From Actinoplanes nipponensis (GTDB taxonomy: Bacteria; Actinomycetota; Actinomycetes; Mycobacteriales; Micromonosporaceae), in contig NZ_BOMQ01000030.1 in the NCBI RefSeq assembly GCF_016862275.1, forward strand, positions 1 through 64,000: DNA of 64,000 nt, written 5' to 3'. Within the stretch, counting starts at the first letter, position 1; every line of letters begins with the position of its first letter. Below the pieces are notes generated by a model, which saw only the letters and a list, made by a program, of their open reading frames with translations, searched no databases and was not told where the DNA came from. The position numbers and the translations under genes were made by a program. This document shows positions 1 to 7,665 of the stretch, piece after piece.

Positions 1-419
1 GTGCCCGCGGCGAAATAGTCATGCCATTTCACGCCGGTGCCGACGAACGAGGAACCGGTCGACAATGCGACGTACACGTCCGCGGACGCGCCCTTGGTGA
101 ATGTCGCGATGTCGTCCTTGCCGTCGCCGTTGAAGTCGCCCACCAACGGCGTCTCCGTGCCCACGGCGAAATAGTCATGCCATTTCACCCCGGTCCCGGC
201 GAATGACTGGCCCGTGGACAGCGCCACGTAGACGTCGGCCGCCGGGCCGCGGGTGAAGGTGACGATGTCGTCGCGGCCGTCGCCGTTGAAATCCCCGGCC
301 ACGCCGCTGAAGCCGCCACCGGCGGGCGGCGCGGCCACGGCCGCGGAGGGCGTGATCTGGGCGGCCATCGTGATGGCCGTGACCGCTGCGAGCGCCAGCA
401 GGCGCCGATTCCTGTGCAT
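1..419 (-). CDS. Secreted FG-GAP/VCBS repeat protein, N-terminal part (cut by window edge)
   Basis: The frame starts at an ATG (base 419), preceded by GGGGAC about six bases upstream, and runs open off the left edge. The first ~30 residues are a signal peptide (basic MHRNRR start, hydrophobic core, AVAA cleavage region). Then come tandem repeats built on DFNGDGxDD, the calcium-binding loop of FG-GAP/VCBS beta-propeller blades, each followed by DVYVALSTG and GVKWHDYF. Two repeats in the window are spaced by 156 bases (52 residues) and are very similar. Such repeats form extracellular propellers, often appended to enzymes or adhesins. What lies beyond the edge, and hence the function, cannot be said. 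Confidence 0.8.
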   Translation of the reverse strand, partial: MHRNRRLLALAAVTAITMAAQITPSAAVAAPPAGGGFSGVAGDFNGDGRDDIVTFTRGPAADVYVALSTGQSFAGTGVKWHDYFAVGTETPLVGDFNGDGKDDIATFTKGASADVYVALSTGSSFVGTGVKWHDYFAAG

Positions 420-686
420 GTTCGTCCCCGTTTCTCGAGCGGACCCCCGATGGGTGCTGCCGGAGAAAAAAGTAGCCTCAAAAGCCGCGCTTGGCTTCAT
501 TCAGTCCACTTCCCGTCCAGCTCGGGCAAAGCCGGTGAGCAAGCCGCCGACGGAGTAGGATTTCCGCCTTTTCCCCTCTCGCGGGTCGACCGGATCACGC
601 CTAGGCTCTCGTTCGCCCGGCTCATGCGTGCGGTCGCGATCCGATTCGCCACGTCCCGCCGGGTGAAACGGACCGAGAGGCACAAC

Positions 687-2291
687 ATGAGAAGACTTCT
701 GGCGGCCGCGGTCGCCATCGGCCTGGCGGCCGGTGGCGCGGTGGCGTCGGCGCCCGCACAGGCGACGCCCGTGCGCGGCGAAACCGGTTACACACCCGCG
801 CCGATCGCGTGGGGCACGTGCGAGAGCCCCGGGCTGCAGCGCCGCGGCGCCCAGTGCGGCATGCTCACGGTGCCGCTCGACTACCGGCGCCCGCACGGCA
901 AGACGATCAAGCTGGCCGTCTCCCGCATCCTGCACAAGTCGTCCGACGCCGACTATCAGGGCGTCATGCTGACCAACCCGGGTGGCCCCGGCGGTTCCGG
1001 CCTGACCCTGTCGGTGCTCGGCGAGTACGTGCCGGACAACGTGGGCGGCGACTACGACTGGATCGGCTTCGACCCGCGCGGCGTCGGCTCCAGCGAGCCC
1101 TCGCTGACCTGCGACGGCGACCTGACCACCGCGTACAACCGGCCGTACTACGTGCCGGTCACGCGGTCGCTGGAGAAGGAGTGGCTGGCCCGGTCCAAGA
1201 AGTACGCCGAGGCGTGCGCGAAGGCCGGTGGCGAGCTGCTCGACCACGTCAAGACCACCGACACGGTCGCCGACATGGAGAGCATCCGCAAGGCGCTGGG
1301 CGCCCGGCAGATCAACTACTACGGCTTCTCGTACGGCACGTACCTGGGCCAGGTCTACAGCACGCTGCACCCGGAGCGGGTCCGCCGGATGGTCCTCGAC
1401 GGCAACGTCGACCCCCGCGGCGTCTGGTACGACGCCAACCTCGCCCAGGACGTGGCGTTCGACAAGAACATCGGCACCTACTTCGCCTGGGTCGCCAAGA
1501 ACGACGCCGTCTACCACCTCGGCACCAGCGGCAAGGTGGTGGAGCGCAAGTACTACGCGACGCTTGAGAAGCTGCGCAAGGCGCCGGCCGGCGGGGTCAT
1601 CGGCCCGGACGAGTGGGCCGACGTGTTCACCTCGGCGGCGTACTACATCTTCGACTGGACGACCATCGCCGAGGCGTTCGCGGCGTACGTCAACGACGGC
1701 GACATCGCCGGGGTCAAGGCGCTGTACGACGGCGGCTACCCGCAGGGGCCGGGCACCGACAACGGCTACGCGATGTACCTGGCCACCCAGTGCACCGACG
1801 TGCAGTGGCCGAAGAACTGGAACAAGTGGCAGCGCGACAACTGGCGCACGTACGCCAAGGCGCCGTTCCTCACCTGGGGCAACGCCTGGTTCAACGCGCC
1901 CTGCCGGTACTGGAAGGGCGACGTCGGCCGGCCGGTGCGGGTCGACGGCAAGAAGGCGCCGGCGATCCTGCTGATCAGCGAGACGAACGACGCGGCGACG
2001 CCGTACTCCGGCAGCCTGTACGTCCGCAAGCTGTTCCCCCGCTCGGTGCTGCTGGAGGGCGTGGGCGGCACCACGCACTCGGCGTCGCTCAACGGCGTCG
2101 CCTGCACCGACGACACGATCGCGGCGTACCTGTCCGACGGCACGCTGCCGGACCGGGTGCGGGGCAACCGCTCCGACAAGCAGTGCGAGCCGCTGCCGCA
2201 GCCGGACCCGTCGCCCGCGGCGGCGAAGGCCGCGGCCGCTCCCGGCGGTGGCTCCAGCCGGGTGCTGCAGGACACGACTGTCCAGCGCTGA
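687..2291 (+). CDS. Secreted alpha/beta hydrolase, S33 tripeptidyl aminopeptidase-like
   Basis: A 534-residue exported alpha/beta-hydrolase of the SlpD/SlpE/tripeptidyl aminopeptidase group. The start ATG at 687 follows GAGAGG by six bases; the frame is open further upstream, but only this start gives a signal peptide (MRRLLAAA to AQATP). The nucleophile elbow GFSYG (Ser about residue 215) sits after an oxyanion-type NPGGPGGSG segment near residue 95. The acid is probably the Asp in NDAATPYSG (about 434) and the His is in TTHSAS (about 463), inside the C-terminal TAP-like domain. The family removes short peptides from N-termini of secreted proteins or peptides. A strong hairpin terminator follows, so the gene is probably monocistronic. 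The exact substrate is not visible. Confidence 0.88.
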   Translation: MRRLLAAAVAIGLAAGGAVASAPAQATPVRGETGYTPAPIAWGTCESPGLQRRGAQCGMLTVPLDYRRPHGKTIKLAVSRILHKSSDADYQGVMLTNPGGPGGSGLTLSVLGEYVPDNVGGDYDWIGFDPRGVGSSEPSLTCDGDLTTAYNRPYYVPVTRSLEKEWLARSKKYAEACAKAGGELLDHVKTTDTVADMESIRKALGARQINYYGFSYGTYLGQVYSTLHPERVRRMVLDGNVDPRGVWYDANLAQDVAFDKNIGTYFAWVAKNDAVYHLGTSGKVVERKYYATLEKLRKAPAGGVIGPDEWADVFTSAAYYIFDWTTIAEAFAAYVNDGDIAGVKALYDGGYPQGPGTDNGYAMYLATQCTDVQWPKNWNKWQRDNWRTYAKAPFLTWGNAWFNAPCRYWKGDVGRPVRVDGKKAPAILLISETNDAATPYSGSLYVRKLFPRSVLLEGVGGTTHSASLNGVACTDDTIAAYLSDGTLPDRVRGNRSDKQCEPLPQPDPSPAAAKAAAAPGGGSSRVLQDTTVQR

Positions 2292-2300
2292 CCGTACGGT

Positions 2301-2333
2301 GAGGGGGCGCGGGCGAACTGCCCGCGCCCCCTC
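2301..2333 (+). terminator. Strong hairpin terminator after the S33 peptidase
   Basis: Perfect 14-bp GC-rich stem (2301-2314 with 2320-2333) and a five-base loop, nine bases after the stop codon. No U-tract follows, which is common for actinomycete terminators. Confidence 0.75.
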
Positions 2334-2603
2334 GTCATGCCCGCTCGGTGCGGGCGCCAGGGTGGCGCGGCGAGTGCGCGCGGACCGGCGGACAGCACAC
2401 GACGGCGAACCGACATGACGCACCTTTCACATAAGGATCGCCATTCATTCCACAGCCGACAAGACGGTATTCGGGGGCTCCGTTCCGATGGGGGATATCC
2501 GCGCCAATCACGCATCGCGTCGCGCCGGCCCACCGCCGCCCGCATGCTCGTCTAGGCTGGCCGCAAGCGGTGCCGAGACCGGCCCCCGGGAGCGCGGAGG
2601 AAG
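2334..2603. other. Intergenic region upstream of TetR gene
   Basis: No convincing gene. The part 2415-2480 is noticeably less GC-rich than its surroundings. A -10-like TAGGCT at 2553-2558 lies about 45 bases before the TetR start, without a clear -35 element. No palindromic operator stood out. Confidence 0.4.
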
Positions 2604-3311
2604 GTGACGGTGTCCCCGACGGCGCATTCCGACGAGCGCATTCCGGGCTCGCGTTCGGCCACCGATCCGGAACGGCTGCTGCCCCGCGGGCGCCACGATC
2701 TGACCCGGGAATTCGTCAGCCGGACCCAGCGGGACCGCCTCATCGACGCGATGGCCCGCACGGTGGCCGAGCGGGGCTACGCCAGCGCCTCCCTGGGTGA
2801 GGTGTGCGCCGCCGCCGGGGTCTCCACCCGCGCCTTCTACCAGCACTTCGCGGACAAGGAGGCCTGCTTCCTGGCCACCTTCGACCGCGGGGTGAGCCTG
2901 CTGCAGAAGTCGGTGGCGGCCGCTTACGCCGGGCCGGCGCGCTGGCCGCAGCGGATGCACCGGGGGCTGGACACGCTGTTGCGGATCCTGGCGGCCGAGC
3001 CGGCCTTCGCCGCCCTGGCGGTGGTCGAGGTGCTCGCGGCCGGGCCGCGCGCGCGGGCCTGCCGCCGGCAGCTGCTGGACGCATACGTGGTGTTCTTCGC
3101 CGAGGCGCCACGCCGGGCCGGGGCGCCGCCGGTGCCGTCCGGCGTGGTGGAGGCGGTGATCGCAGGCGTGTACGGCGTCATCTACGACTTCGTGTCCACG
3201 GGCCGGGCGGCGGAGCTGCCGCAGCGGCTGGGCGACCTGACGTACCTGGTGCTGGTGCCGTTCCTGGGCCCGGCGGCCGCGGCCCGGGTGGCAGCCGAGG
3301 AGCCCGGGTGA
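2604..3311 (+). CDS. TetR/AcrR family transcriptional regulator
   Basis: A ~235-residue one-component repressor. After a disordered basic N-terminus, residues about 40-95 form the TetR DNA-binding domain: RDRLIDAMARTVAERGY, then LGEVCAAAGVSTRAFYQHFADKEACF, the classic HTH ending in the YQHFxxKE signature. The rest is an alpha-helical ligand domain with no recognisable ligand class. GTG codons at 2604 and 2610 compete as starts; GGAGG at 2596-2600 is nine bases before the second, which is the better spacing. It is convergent with the PT-tail protein gene and shares a terminator with it. The target is unknown; the only gene transcribed with it would be itself. Confidence 0.85.
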   Translation: MTVSPTAHSDERIPGSRSATDPERLLPRGRHDLTREFVSRTQRDRLIDAMARTVAERGYASASLGEVCAAAGVSTRAFYQHFADKEACFLATFDRGVSLLQKSVAAAYAGPARWPQRMHRGLDTLLRILAAEPAFAALAVVEVLAAGPRARACRRQLLDAYVVFFAEAPRRAGAPPVPSGVVEAVIAGVYGVIYDFVSTGRAAELPQRLGDLTYLVLVPFLGPAAAARVAAEEPG

Positions 3312-3332
3312 GGGCTGCCCCCTCACCCGGGC
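3302..3332. terminator. Bidirectional terminator between TetR and PT-tail gene
   Basis: Perfect 13-bp stem (3302-3314 with 3320-3332), five-base loop. It overlaps the TetR stop codon and lies just past the end of the convergent gene, so it can serve both. Confidence 0.7.
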
Positions 3333-3357
3333 GGGATGCGACGGGTGTCGGCCGTGG

Positions 3358-4209
3358 CTATGCGGTCGGCGTGGGGTCGGTCGGGACCGGGTCCGTCGGG
3401 GTGGGGTCCGTCGGGGTGGGGTCGGTCGGGGTGGGGTCGGTCGGGGTGGGGTCGGTCGGGGTGGGCTCGGCCGTCGGCGACGGCTCCTCCGTGGGGGTGG
3501 GCTCGGTCGGCGCGGGCGTGCCGGCCGAGACGGTGATCTGCTGGGTGGGGTCGGTCGTGTCGGTCACCGCGTAGCGGGCCCGGAAGGTGGCCGTGGTGGC
3601 GCCGGTCGGGCAGGTCAGGCCGCCGGTCACCCGGATCGGCAGCGCGACGCCCGCGGAGAAGTCCAGGAGCGGGGCGCTGGTCGCCGTGCCGGGCACCCAC
3701 GGGCCGCTGAACGAGGCGGGTCCGTCCGGCGCCACGGTCACCACGCAGGACGCCAGCCCCGAGATGGTGGTGACCACGCCGCCCTGCGGGATGGTCATGG
3801 TGCCGACCGAGCCGGTCTCGCCGTACTGCAGCGCGATGGTCCAGCTGCCGTTGGTGGAGTTGGAGACCGTGCGGGCGGTCGTGAACAGCACGTTGGTGGG
3901 GCAGGCGCCGCCGTTGTTGGTGAAGGTCGCCGGGGTCAGCGCCGAGACCACCGGGCCGTCGGCGCTGGTGTTGGCCGGCTCGGCCGGGACCGCGCCGTCG
4001 TTGCCGGACTGGTTGCAGGTCACCGTGGTGCTGCCGACCAGGAAGGTGGCCGTGGTGCCGGACACCAGCGCGGCGGTGTAGCTGTGCCCGGCGGGCCCGA
4101 CCGTGGTCGGGGTGGCCGCCTGGGCGGCCCCGGCGGGGAACGCCACCAGGCCGGCCCCGGCGACGACGGCCGCCGCGGCGAGGGCGGCCCGGGAACGGGT
4201 ACGAACCAT
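3358..4209 (-). CDS. Secreted protein with Pro-Thr repeat tail, unknown function
   Basis: A 283-residue exported protein. The start ATG has an ideal AAAGGAGATCGAC leader and a signal peptide (MVRTRSR to AQAATP). The middle 200 residues are rich in Thr, Val and Gly, probably beta-sandwich, with two well-spaced Cys pairs (TCNQSG with GACPTN, ASCVVT with LTCPTG) that could form disulfides. The C-terminus is a TPTDP pentapeptide tail repeated about six times and ends without LPXTG or a membrane anchor, so it is either released or a wall-spanning spacer. It lies 32 bases downstream of the DUF6230 gene on the same strand, probably one operon. I do not recognise a family for the core. Confidence 0.75.
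   Translation of the reverse strand: MVRTRSRAALAAAAVVAGAGLVAFPAGAAQAATPTTVGPAGHSYTAALVSGTTATFLVGSTTVTCNQSGNDGAVPAEPANTSADGPVVSALTPATFTNNGGACPTNVLFTTARTVSNSTNGSWTIALQYGETGSVGTMTIPQGGVVTTISGLASCVVTVAPDGPASFSGPWVPGTATSAPLLDFSAGVALPIRVTGGLTCPTGATTATFRARYAVTDTTDPTQQITVSAGTPAPTEPTPTEEPSPTAEPTPTDPTPTDPTPTDPTPTDPTPTDPVPTDPTPTA
3373..3467 (-). repeat. 15-bp tandem repeat encoding the TPTDP tail
   Basis: About six copies of a 15-bp unit (GGTCGGTCGGGGTGG on the + strand), nearly identical at DNA level, coding for TPTDP. The near identity suggests recent copy-number change by slippage. Confidence 0.8.
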
Positions 4210-4241
4210 GTCGATCTCCTTTGATCAGGGGGTACGGCGGC

Positions 4242-4907
4242 TCAGAAGCACTCGTCCTTGCCCCACTTGAGCCGCAGGGACAGGCCGGTGAGGTTGAACT
4301 CGCCGGCGGTCGTCGCCCAGGCCACCTGCTTGAGGTTGGTGATCGTGACCTTGTCGGCCTGCTGGCTGAAGAAGCCCTCGCGGCGCTGGGCGACCTCGGC
4401 GGGGTCGTTGGTCGGTCCCTTGTCGAGGGTGGCCGCGTCCCGGCCGATCTCCATGTCCTGGAACTTGGCGTTGCCGTCCAGGTTGGTCATGTCGACGACC
4501 ATGTTGGTGGCCGTCACCGGGTCCTTGCCGGTGCCCGCCTTGATCTTGAGAGTGACCGAGCCGAAGTCGCCGAGGTCGGTCACCACCGACTGGCAGAGGT
4601 TGGTCAGCGTGGCGTTCTTCATCGCCGACACCGCCACCGGCTCCGGGCGCTGCGAGCCGGCGCCGGGTTCGGTGCGGGCGTCGACGGTGCCGTACTGGAC
4701 GAAGCCGTTGGCCACCAGCTGGTCGGCGCTGACCTTGAACTGCTGGCCGGACACCGAGAAGGAGGCGGCCAGCGCGCCGTTGGTCATCAGCGTGAGCAGG
4801 CCGGCCACAGCCGCGGCGCTGAGCCCGAACAGGACGCCGAAGCGGCGCCAGTGGGTGCGCCCGTCCGGGGGCTGGTGGTGGTGGGTGTGACAGTCACAGG
4901 TGTGCAC
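4242..4907 (-). CDS. DUF6230 family membrane-anchored protein
   Basis: About 221 residues, matching the DUF6230 family of actinomycetes by the run GALAASFSVSGQQFKVSAD after the membrane segment, NATLTNLCQSVV in the middle, QQADKVTITNLKQVAWATT near the end, and an ending on DECF. The N-terminus is cytoplasmic, followed by one transmembrane helix (about 30-50). The GTG at 4907 is preferred over an upstream GTG (4922) because GGGGGGA precedes it at the right distance. Odd: the first residues are a Cys/His cluster (HTCDCHTHHH) that could bind metal. In Streptomyces the family is usually followed by a DUF6114 gene; here the follower is the PT-tail secreted protein. Function unknown. Confidence 0.8.
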   Translation of the reverse strand: MHTCDCHTHHHQPPDGRTHWRRFGVLFGLSAAAVAGLLTLMTNGALAASFSVSGQQFKVSADQLVANGFVQYGTVDARTEPGAGSQRPEPVAVSAMKNATLTNLCQSVVTDLGDFGSVTLKIKAGTGKDPVTATNMVVDMTNLDGNAKFQDMEIGRDAATLDKGPTNDPAEVAQRREGFFSQQADKVTITNLKQVAWATTAGEFNLTGLSLRLKWGKDECF

Positions 4908-4925
4908 GGGATATCCCCCCACTTG

Positions 4926-4951
4926 ATCCAGAAAAGGCAGTTGTTCTGGAT
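4926..4951 (-). promoter_or_regulatory. Inverted repeat in the leader of the DUF6230 operon
   Basis: Perfect 8-bp arms ATCCAGAA (4926-4933) and TTCTGGAT (4944-4951) with a 10-base spacer, directly downstream of the candidate transcription start and about 19 bases before the GTG. It could be an operator or a 5'-end mRNA hairpin. Confidence 0.55.
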
Positions 4952-4958
4952 GGGAGGC

Positions 4959-4988
4959 ACGCTAACCCCGGCCCCGAGGCATCGTCAA
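4959..4988 (-). promoter_or_regulatory. Candidate promoter of the DUF6230 operon
   Basis: On the minus strand, -35 TTGACG (4983-4988) and -10 TAGCGT (4959-4964) with an 18-base spacer. The -35 overlaps the last codons of the PucR-type gene. Confidence 0.5.
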
Positions 4989-6169
4989 GCGTCGAAGTCC
5001 GCGGCCGGCGGACCGGCGACCGGGGGCGGCTCGCGCCAGCTGCGCAGGGCCCACCACAGACCCACGGTGGCCAGGACGGTCAGCCCCTCCCCCGGTTCGC
5101 CCGGGGCCGGCGGCACCCCGGTCAGCTCGTGCAGCCGCCGCAGCCGGTACCGGACCGTGTTGGGGTGCACGTGCAACGCCGCGGCGGTGTGGTCGAGGCG
5201 CTGACCGTGATCCAGATAGGCCATCGCGGTCGACACCAGCTCGCGGTGGAAGTCGTCGCCCGCGCGCAGGGCGCCGAGCACGGCGGTCGCGGCCAGGCCG
5301 GCCAGCAGCGGCTGGGCGTTCAGCGCGAGGTCGCCGGCGTACTCCACGAGCGCGTGCAGGCCGGGCCGGCCGGAGCGGGCGGCCAGGGGCAGGGCGGACA
5401 GGCAGAGGTCGTACACCCCGCGGATGCCGGGCAGCGGCCAGGCCGGGGCGGCGACGAGCAGCAGCCCGGGGTCGGACGTGGCCGGGAGTCGCGGGGCGAG
5501 CACCACGAGGCGGCCCCGCACCGTACCCGCGGTCCCGCCCGCCGTCGCGAGCCGCCGCCCGGCCGAGCGCAGCCGGCCCGGATCCGTCACCTCCGAGACC
5601 AGGCAGTGGTAACGGCCCTCCGGCCGCAGCCCGGCCCGGACCAGATCCTCCGGCGGCGGCTGGTCGCCGAGCAGCAGCGCGCGCAGCACCCGGTCGCCGG
5701 CCGCCTCCCGGCCGCGGGCCAGGTCCTGCTCCGCGGCCCGGTGCCCGGCGATCACGTGCCGCTCCATGATCCCCAGGTAGCGGTCCAGCTCCAGCAGCAC
5801 CTCGAGCAGCACGCCGTCCGGGATCTCGGCCGCGCGGGCCCGCTGGACCGCGATCTCCAGCGCCCGGTTGCGGCCCGCCTGCACGGCGCTGAGCAGGCCG
5901 CCGATGGAGATGCCCTGCGCCGCACGGTCGGCGCCGAGCCGGTCGGCCTCGGCGAAGTCGCGCTCGCTGGGATCGCCGGCGCGCTCGAACGAGGCCAGGC
6001 CGGCCGAGAAGAGCAGGGCGACGTGCCGGCGGGTCTCGGCCGCCGGCAGCCGGGCGATCTCCGGGGCCTCGGCCCGGGCCGCCCGGACCAGGTCGTCGAC
6101 GATGGCCGGGTCGGCGGCCATGGCCCCGAGCACCTTGACGAACAGGTCGCCCCGCGCGGTCAGCGCCAT
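4985..6169 (-). CDS. PucR/CdaR-type helix-turn-helix regulator
   Basis: A 394-residue regulator with the C-terminal PucR HTH domain: LDHGQRLDHTAAALHVHPNTVRYRLRRLHE is the diagnostic HTH_30 stretch (about residues 335-365). The N-terminal ~150 residues are a helical sensor-like region, followed by a GGDEF-like/CdaR-type middle part. ATG at 6169 was chosen because GGGGGGAG lies four bases upstream; the open frame extends 11 codons further without a ribosome site. It is divergent from the YVTN protein gene across 140 bases, so it may control that gene and itself. The ligand is unknown; family members respond to purine breakdown products, sugar acids or fatty acids. Confidence 0.82.
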   Translation of the reverse strand: MALTARGDLFVKVLGAMAADPAIVDDLVRAARAEAPEIARLPAAETRRHVALLFSAGLASFERAGDPSERDFAEADRLGADRAAQGISIGGLLSAVQAGRNRALEIAVQRARAAEIPDGVLLEVLLELDRYLGIMERHVIAGHRAAEQDLARGREAAGDRVLRALLLGDQPPPEDLVRAGLRPEGRYHCLVSEVTDPGRLRSAGRRLATAGGTAGTVRGRLVVLAPRLPATSDPGLLLVAAPAWPLPGIRGVYDLCLSALPLAARSGRPGLHALVEYAGDLALNAQPLLAGLAATAVLGALRAGDDFHRELVSTAMAYLDHGQRLDHTAAALHVHPNTVRYRLRRLHELTGVPPAPGEPGEGLTVLATVGLWWALRSWREPPPVAGPPAADFDA

Positions 6170-6309
6170 CTCTCCCCCCAGCGGCGGTTGTGGCTGCCGC
6201 ACAACGACGGGCCCGGACGTTGGTCACCGGCACCTATCGACGGGCGACGATCCGCTGTTTCCTGTGCGTTACCGCAAAGTAACATCGCTCCGCGCCGATG
6301 GAGAGTCCC

Positions 6310-7629
6310 GTGTCCCGAAAAATGTTCGCGTTGACCGCCCTGACCGCCGCGCTGCTCGCCGCCGCCCCGCTGCCCGCCGCGGCCGCAGCACCGCCCCCCG
6401 GCCTGCAGGAGGTGATGCCCCCCGGCCTGCAGGAGGTGATGCCCCCCGGCCTGCAGGAGGTGATGTTCGTCGGCAACAATTGGGCCGGCACGGTGGACGT
6501 GATCCGGTCCAGCGGCGACTACGCCCGGCTCGGCGGGTTCAGCGTGGTCCCCGACCTGGACGCGCGGCTGTGGGAGATCTACCTCAACCCGATCAAGCTG
6601 GCGTACTTCCTCGGCATCCGCTCCGGCCCGGGCGAGGGACACGACCAGCTGGTCGACGACATGTACACCACACCGGACGGCACCGCGGTGGTCGCGTCCC
6701 GGCCCAGCCTGGCCGACGTGATCTCCATCGACCTGCGCACCGGGCAGCCCCGGTGGCGGTTCGCCGTCTCCGGCTACCGCGCCGACCACATGGCCGTCTC
6801 CCCGGACGGCACTCAGGTCGCGGTCTCGGCGTCCACCTCGAACACGGTGCACGTGCTCGACATCGCCACCGGCCGGCAGCTGGGCTCGTTCGCCACCGGC
6901 GACAAGCCGCACGAGAACGTCTACACCGACGGCGGCCGCTACCTGTGGAACATGTCCATCGGCGAGGTCAACACCGACCTCGACGGGCCCGGCTGGGACT
7001 GGACCAAGGGCGACCGGCACATCACGGTCGTGGACACCACGACCTTCCGCACGGTACGCACCATCGACATGCGCGCCCGCCTCGACGCCTTCGGCCGCAA
7101 GGACCTGTCCAACGCCATCCGCCCCGCCGTCTTCACGCCGGACGGCTCGAAGCTGTACTTCCAGGTCTCGTTCTTCAACGGGTTCGTCGAGTACGACGTG
7201 GCCACCGACAAGGTCACCCGGGTGAAGACGCTGCCGAAGAACCCGGCCACCAGCGACGACCGCACCACCTTCGTCAACGACTCCCGGCACCACGGCCTGG
7301 CGATGAGCCCGGACGGCGGCAAGCTCTGCGTCGCCGGCACGATGGACGACTACGCCACCGTCGTGGACCGGGCCACGCTGCAGGAGGGCCCGCAGGTGCC
7401 GGCGGACAAGCCGTACTGGGCCACGGTCAGCGGCGACGGGCGGGACTGCGTGATCTCCGAGTCCGGCGCGGACCAGGTCTCGGCGATCAGCTTCGCCACC
7501 GGCCGGCGGGTGGCCACGGTGGCGGTGGGCGACCACCCGCAGCGGGTCCGGATCGGTCACGTGGCGACCGGGTGGACCGCGCCGGTCCCGGCCTCCCCCA
7601 CCGGGGCCGGCCGGTCGGCGGGACGCTGA
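6310..7629 (+). CDS. Secreted YVTN-type beta-propeller protein
   Basis: About 439 residues: signal peptide (MSRKMFALTA to AAAAAP), then three copies of the octapeptide PPGLQEVM, then a seven-bladed-type propeller with NNWAGTVDVI, DDMYTTPDG, DHMAVSPDGTQVAVS, NTVHVLDIATGR, PAVFTPDGSKLYF and HHGLAMSPDGG blade signatures. GTG 6310 is favoured because GGAGAG lies four bases before it; ATG 6298 and ATG 6322 are alternatives. YVTN proteins are extracellular binding or scaffold domains; no catalytic residues can be assigned. It is divergent from the PucR regulator. The repeated octapeptide segment is odd (see the separate repeat entry). Confidence 0.8.
   Translation: MSRKMFALTALTAALLAAAPLPAAAAAPPPGLQEVMPPGLQEVMPPGLQEVMFVGNNWAGTVDVIRSSGDYARLGGFSVVPDLDARLWEIYLNPIKLAYFLGIRSGPGEGHDQLVDDMYTTPDGTAVVASRPSLADVISIDLRTGQPRWRFAVSGYRADHMAVSPDGTQVAVSASTSNTVHVLDIATGRQLGSFATGDKPHENVYTDGGRYLWNMSIGEVNTDLDGPGWDWTKGDRHITVVDTTTFRTVRTIDMRARLDAFGRKDLSNAIRPAVFTPDGSKLYFQVSFFNGFVEYDVATDKVTRVKTLPKNPATSDDRTTFVNDSRHHGLAMSPDGGKLCVAGTMDDYATVVDRATLQEGPQVPADKPYWATVSGDGRDCVISESGADQVSAISFATGRRVATVAVGDHPQRVRIGHVATGWTAPVPASPTGAGRSAGR
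6394..6465 (+). repeat. Three perfect 24-bp tandem repeats with embedded Shine-Dalgarno sequences
   Basis: Bases 6394-6417, 6418-6441 and 6442-6465 are identical or nearly so and encode PPGLQEVM each time. Every copy contains AGGAGGTGAT, the full complement of the 16S rRNA 3' end, followed immediately by an in-frame ATG. Confidence 0.9.
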
Positions 7630-7665
7630 GACGGTCCCGCCGGCCCGCGTCCCGGTCCCCCGGCG

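Noticed and set aside
501..2423. A 640-codon minus-strand frame opposite the S33 peptidase
   Set aside because: Arg/Val/Ala-rich antisense shadow with no family features.
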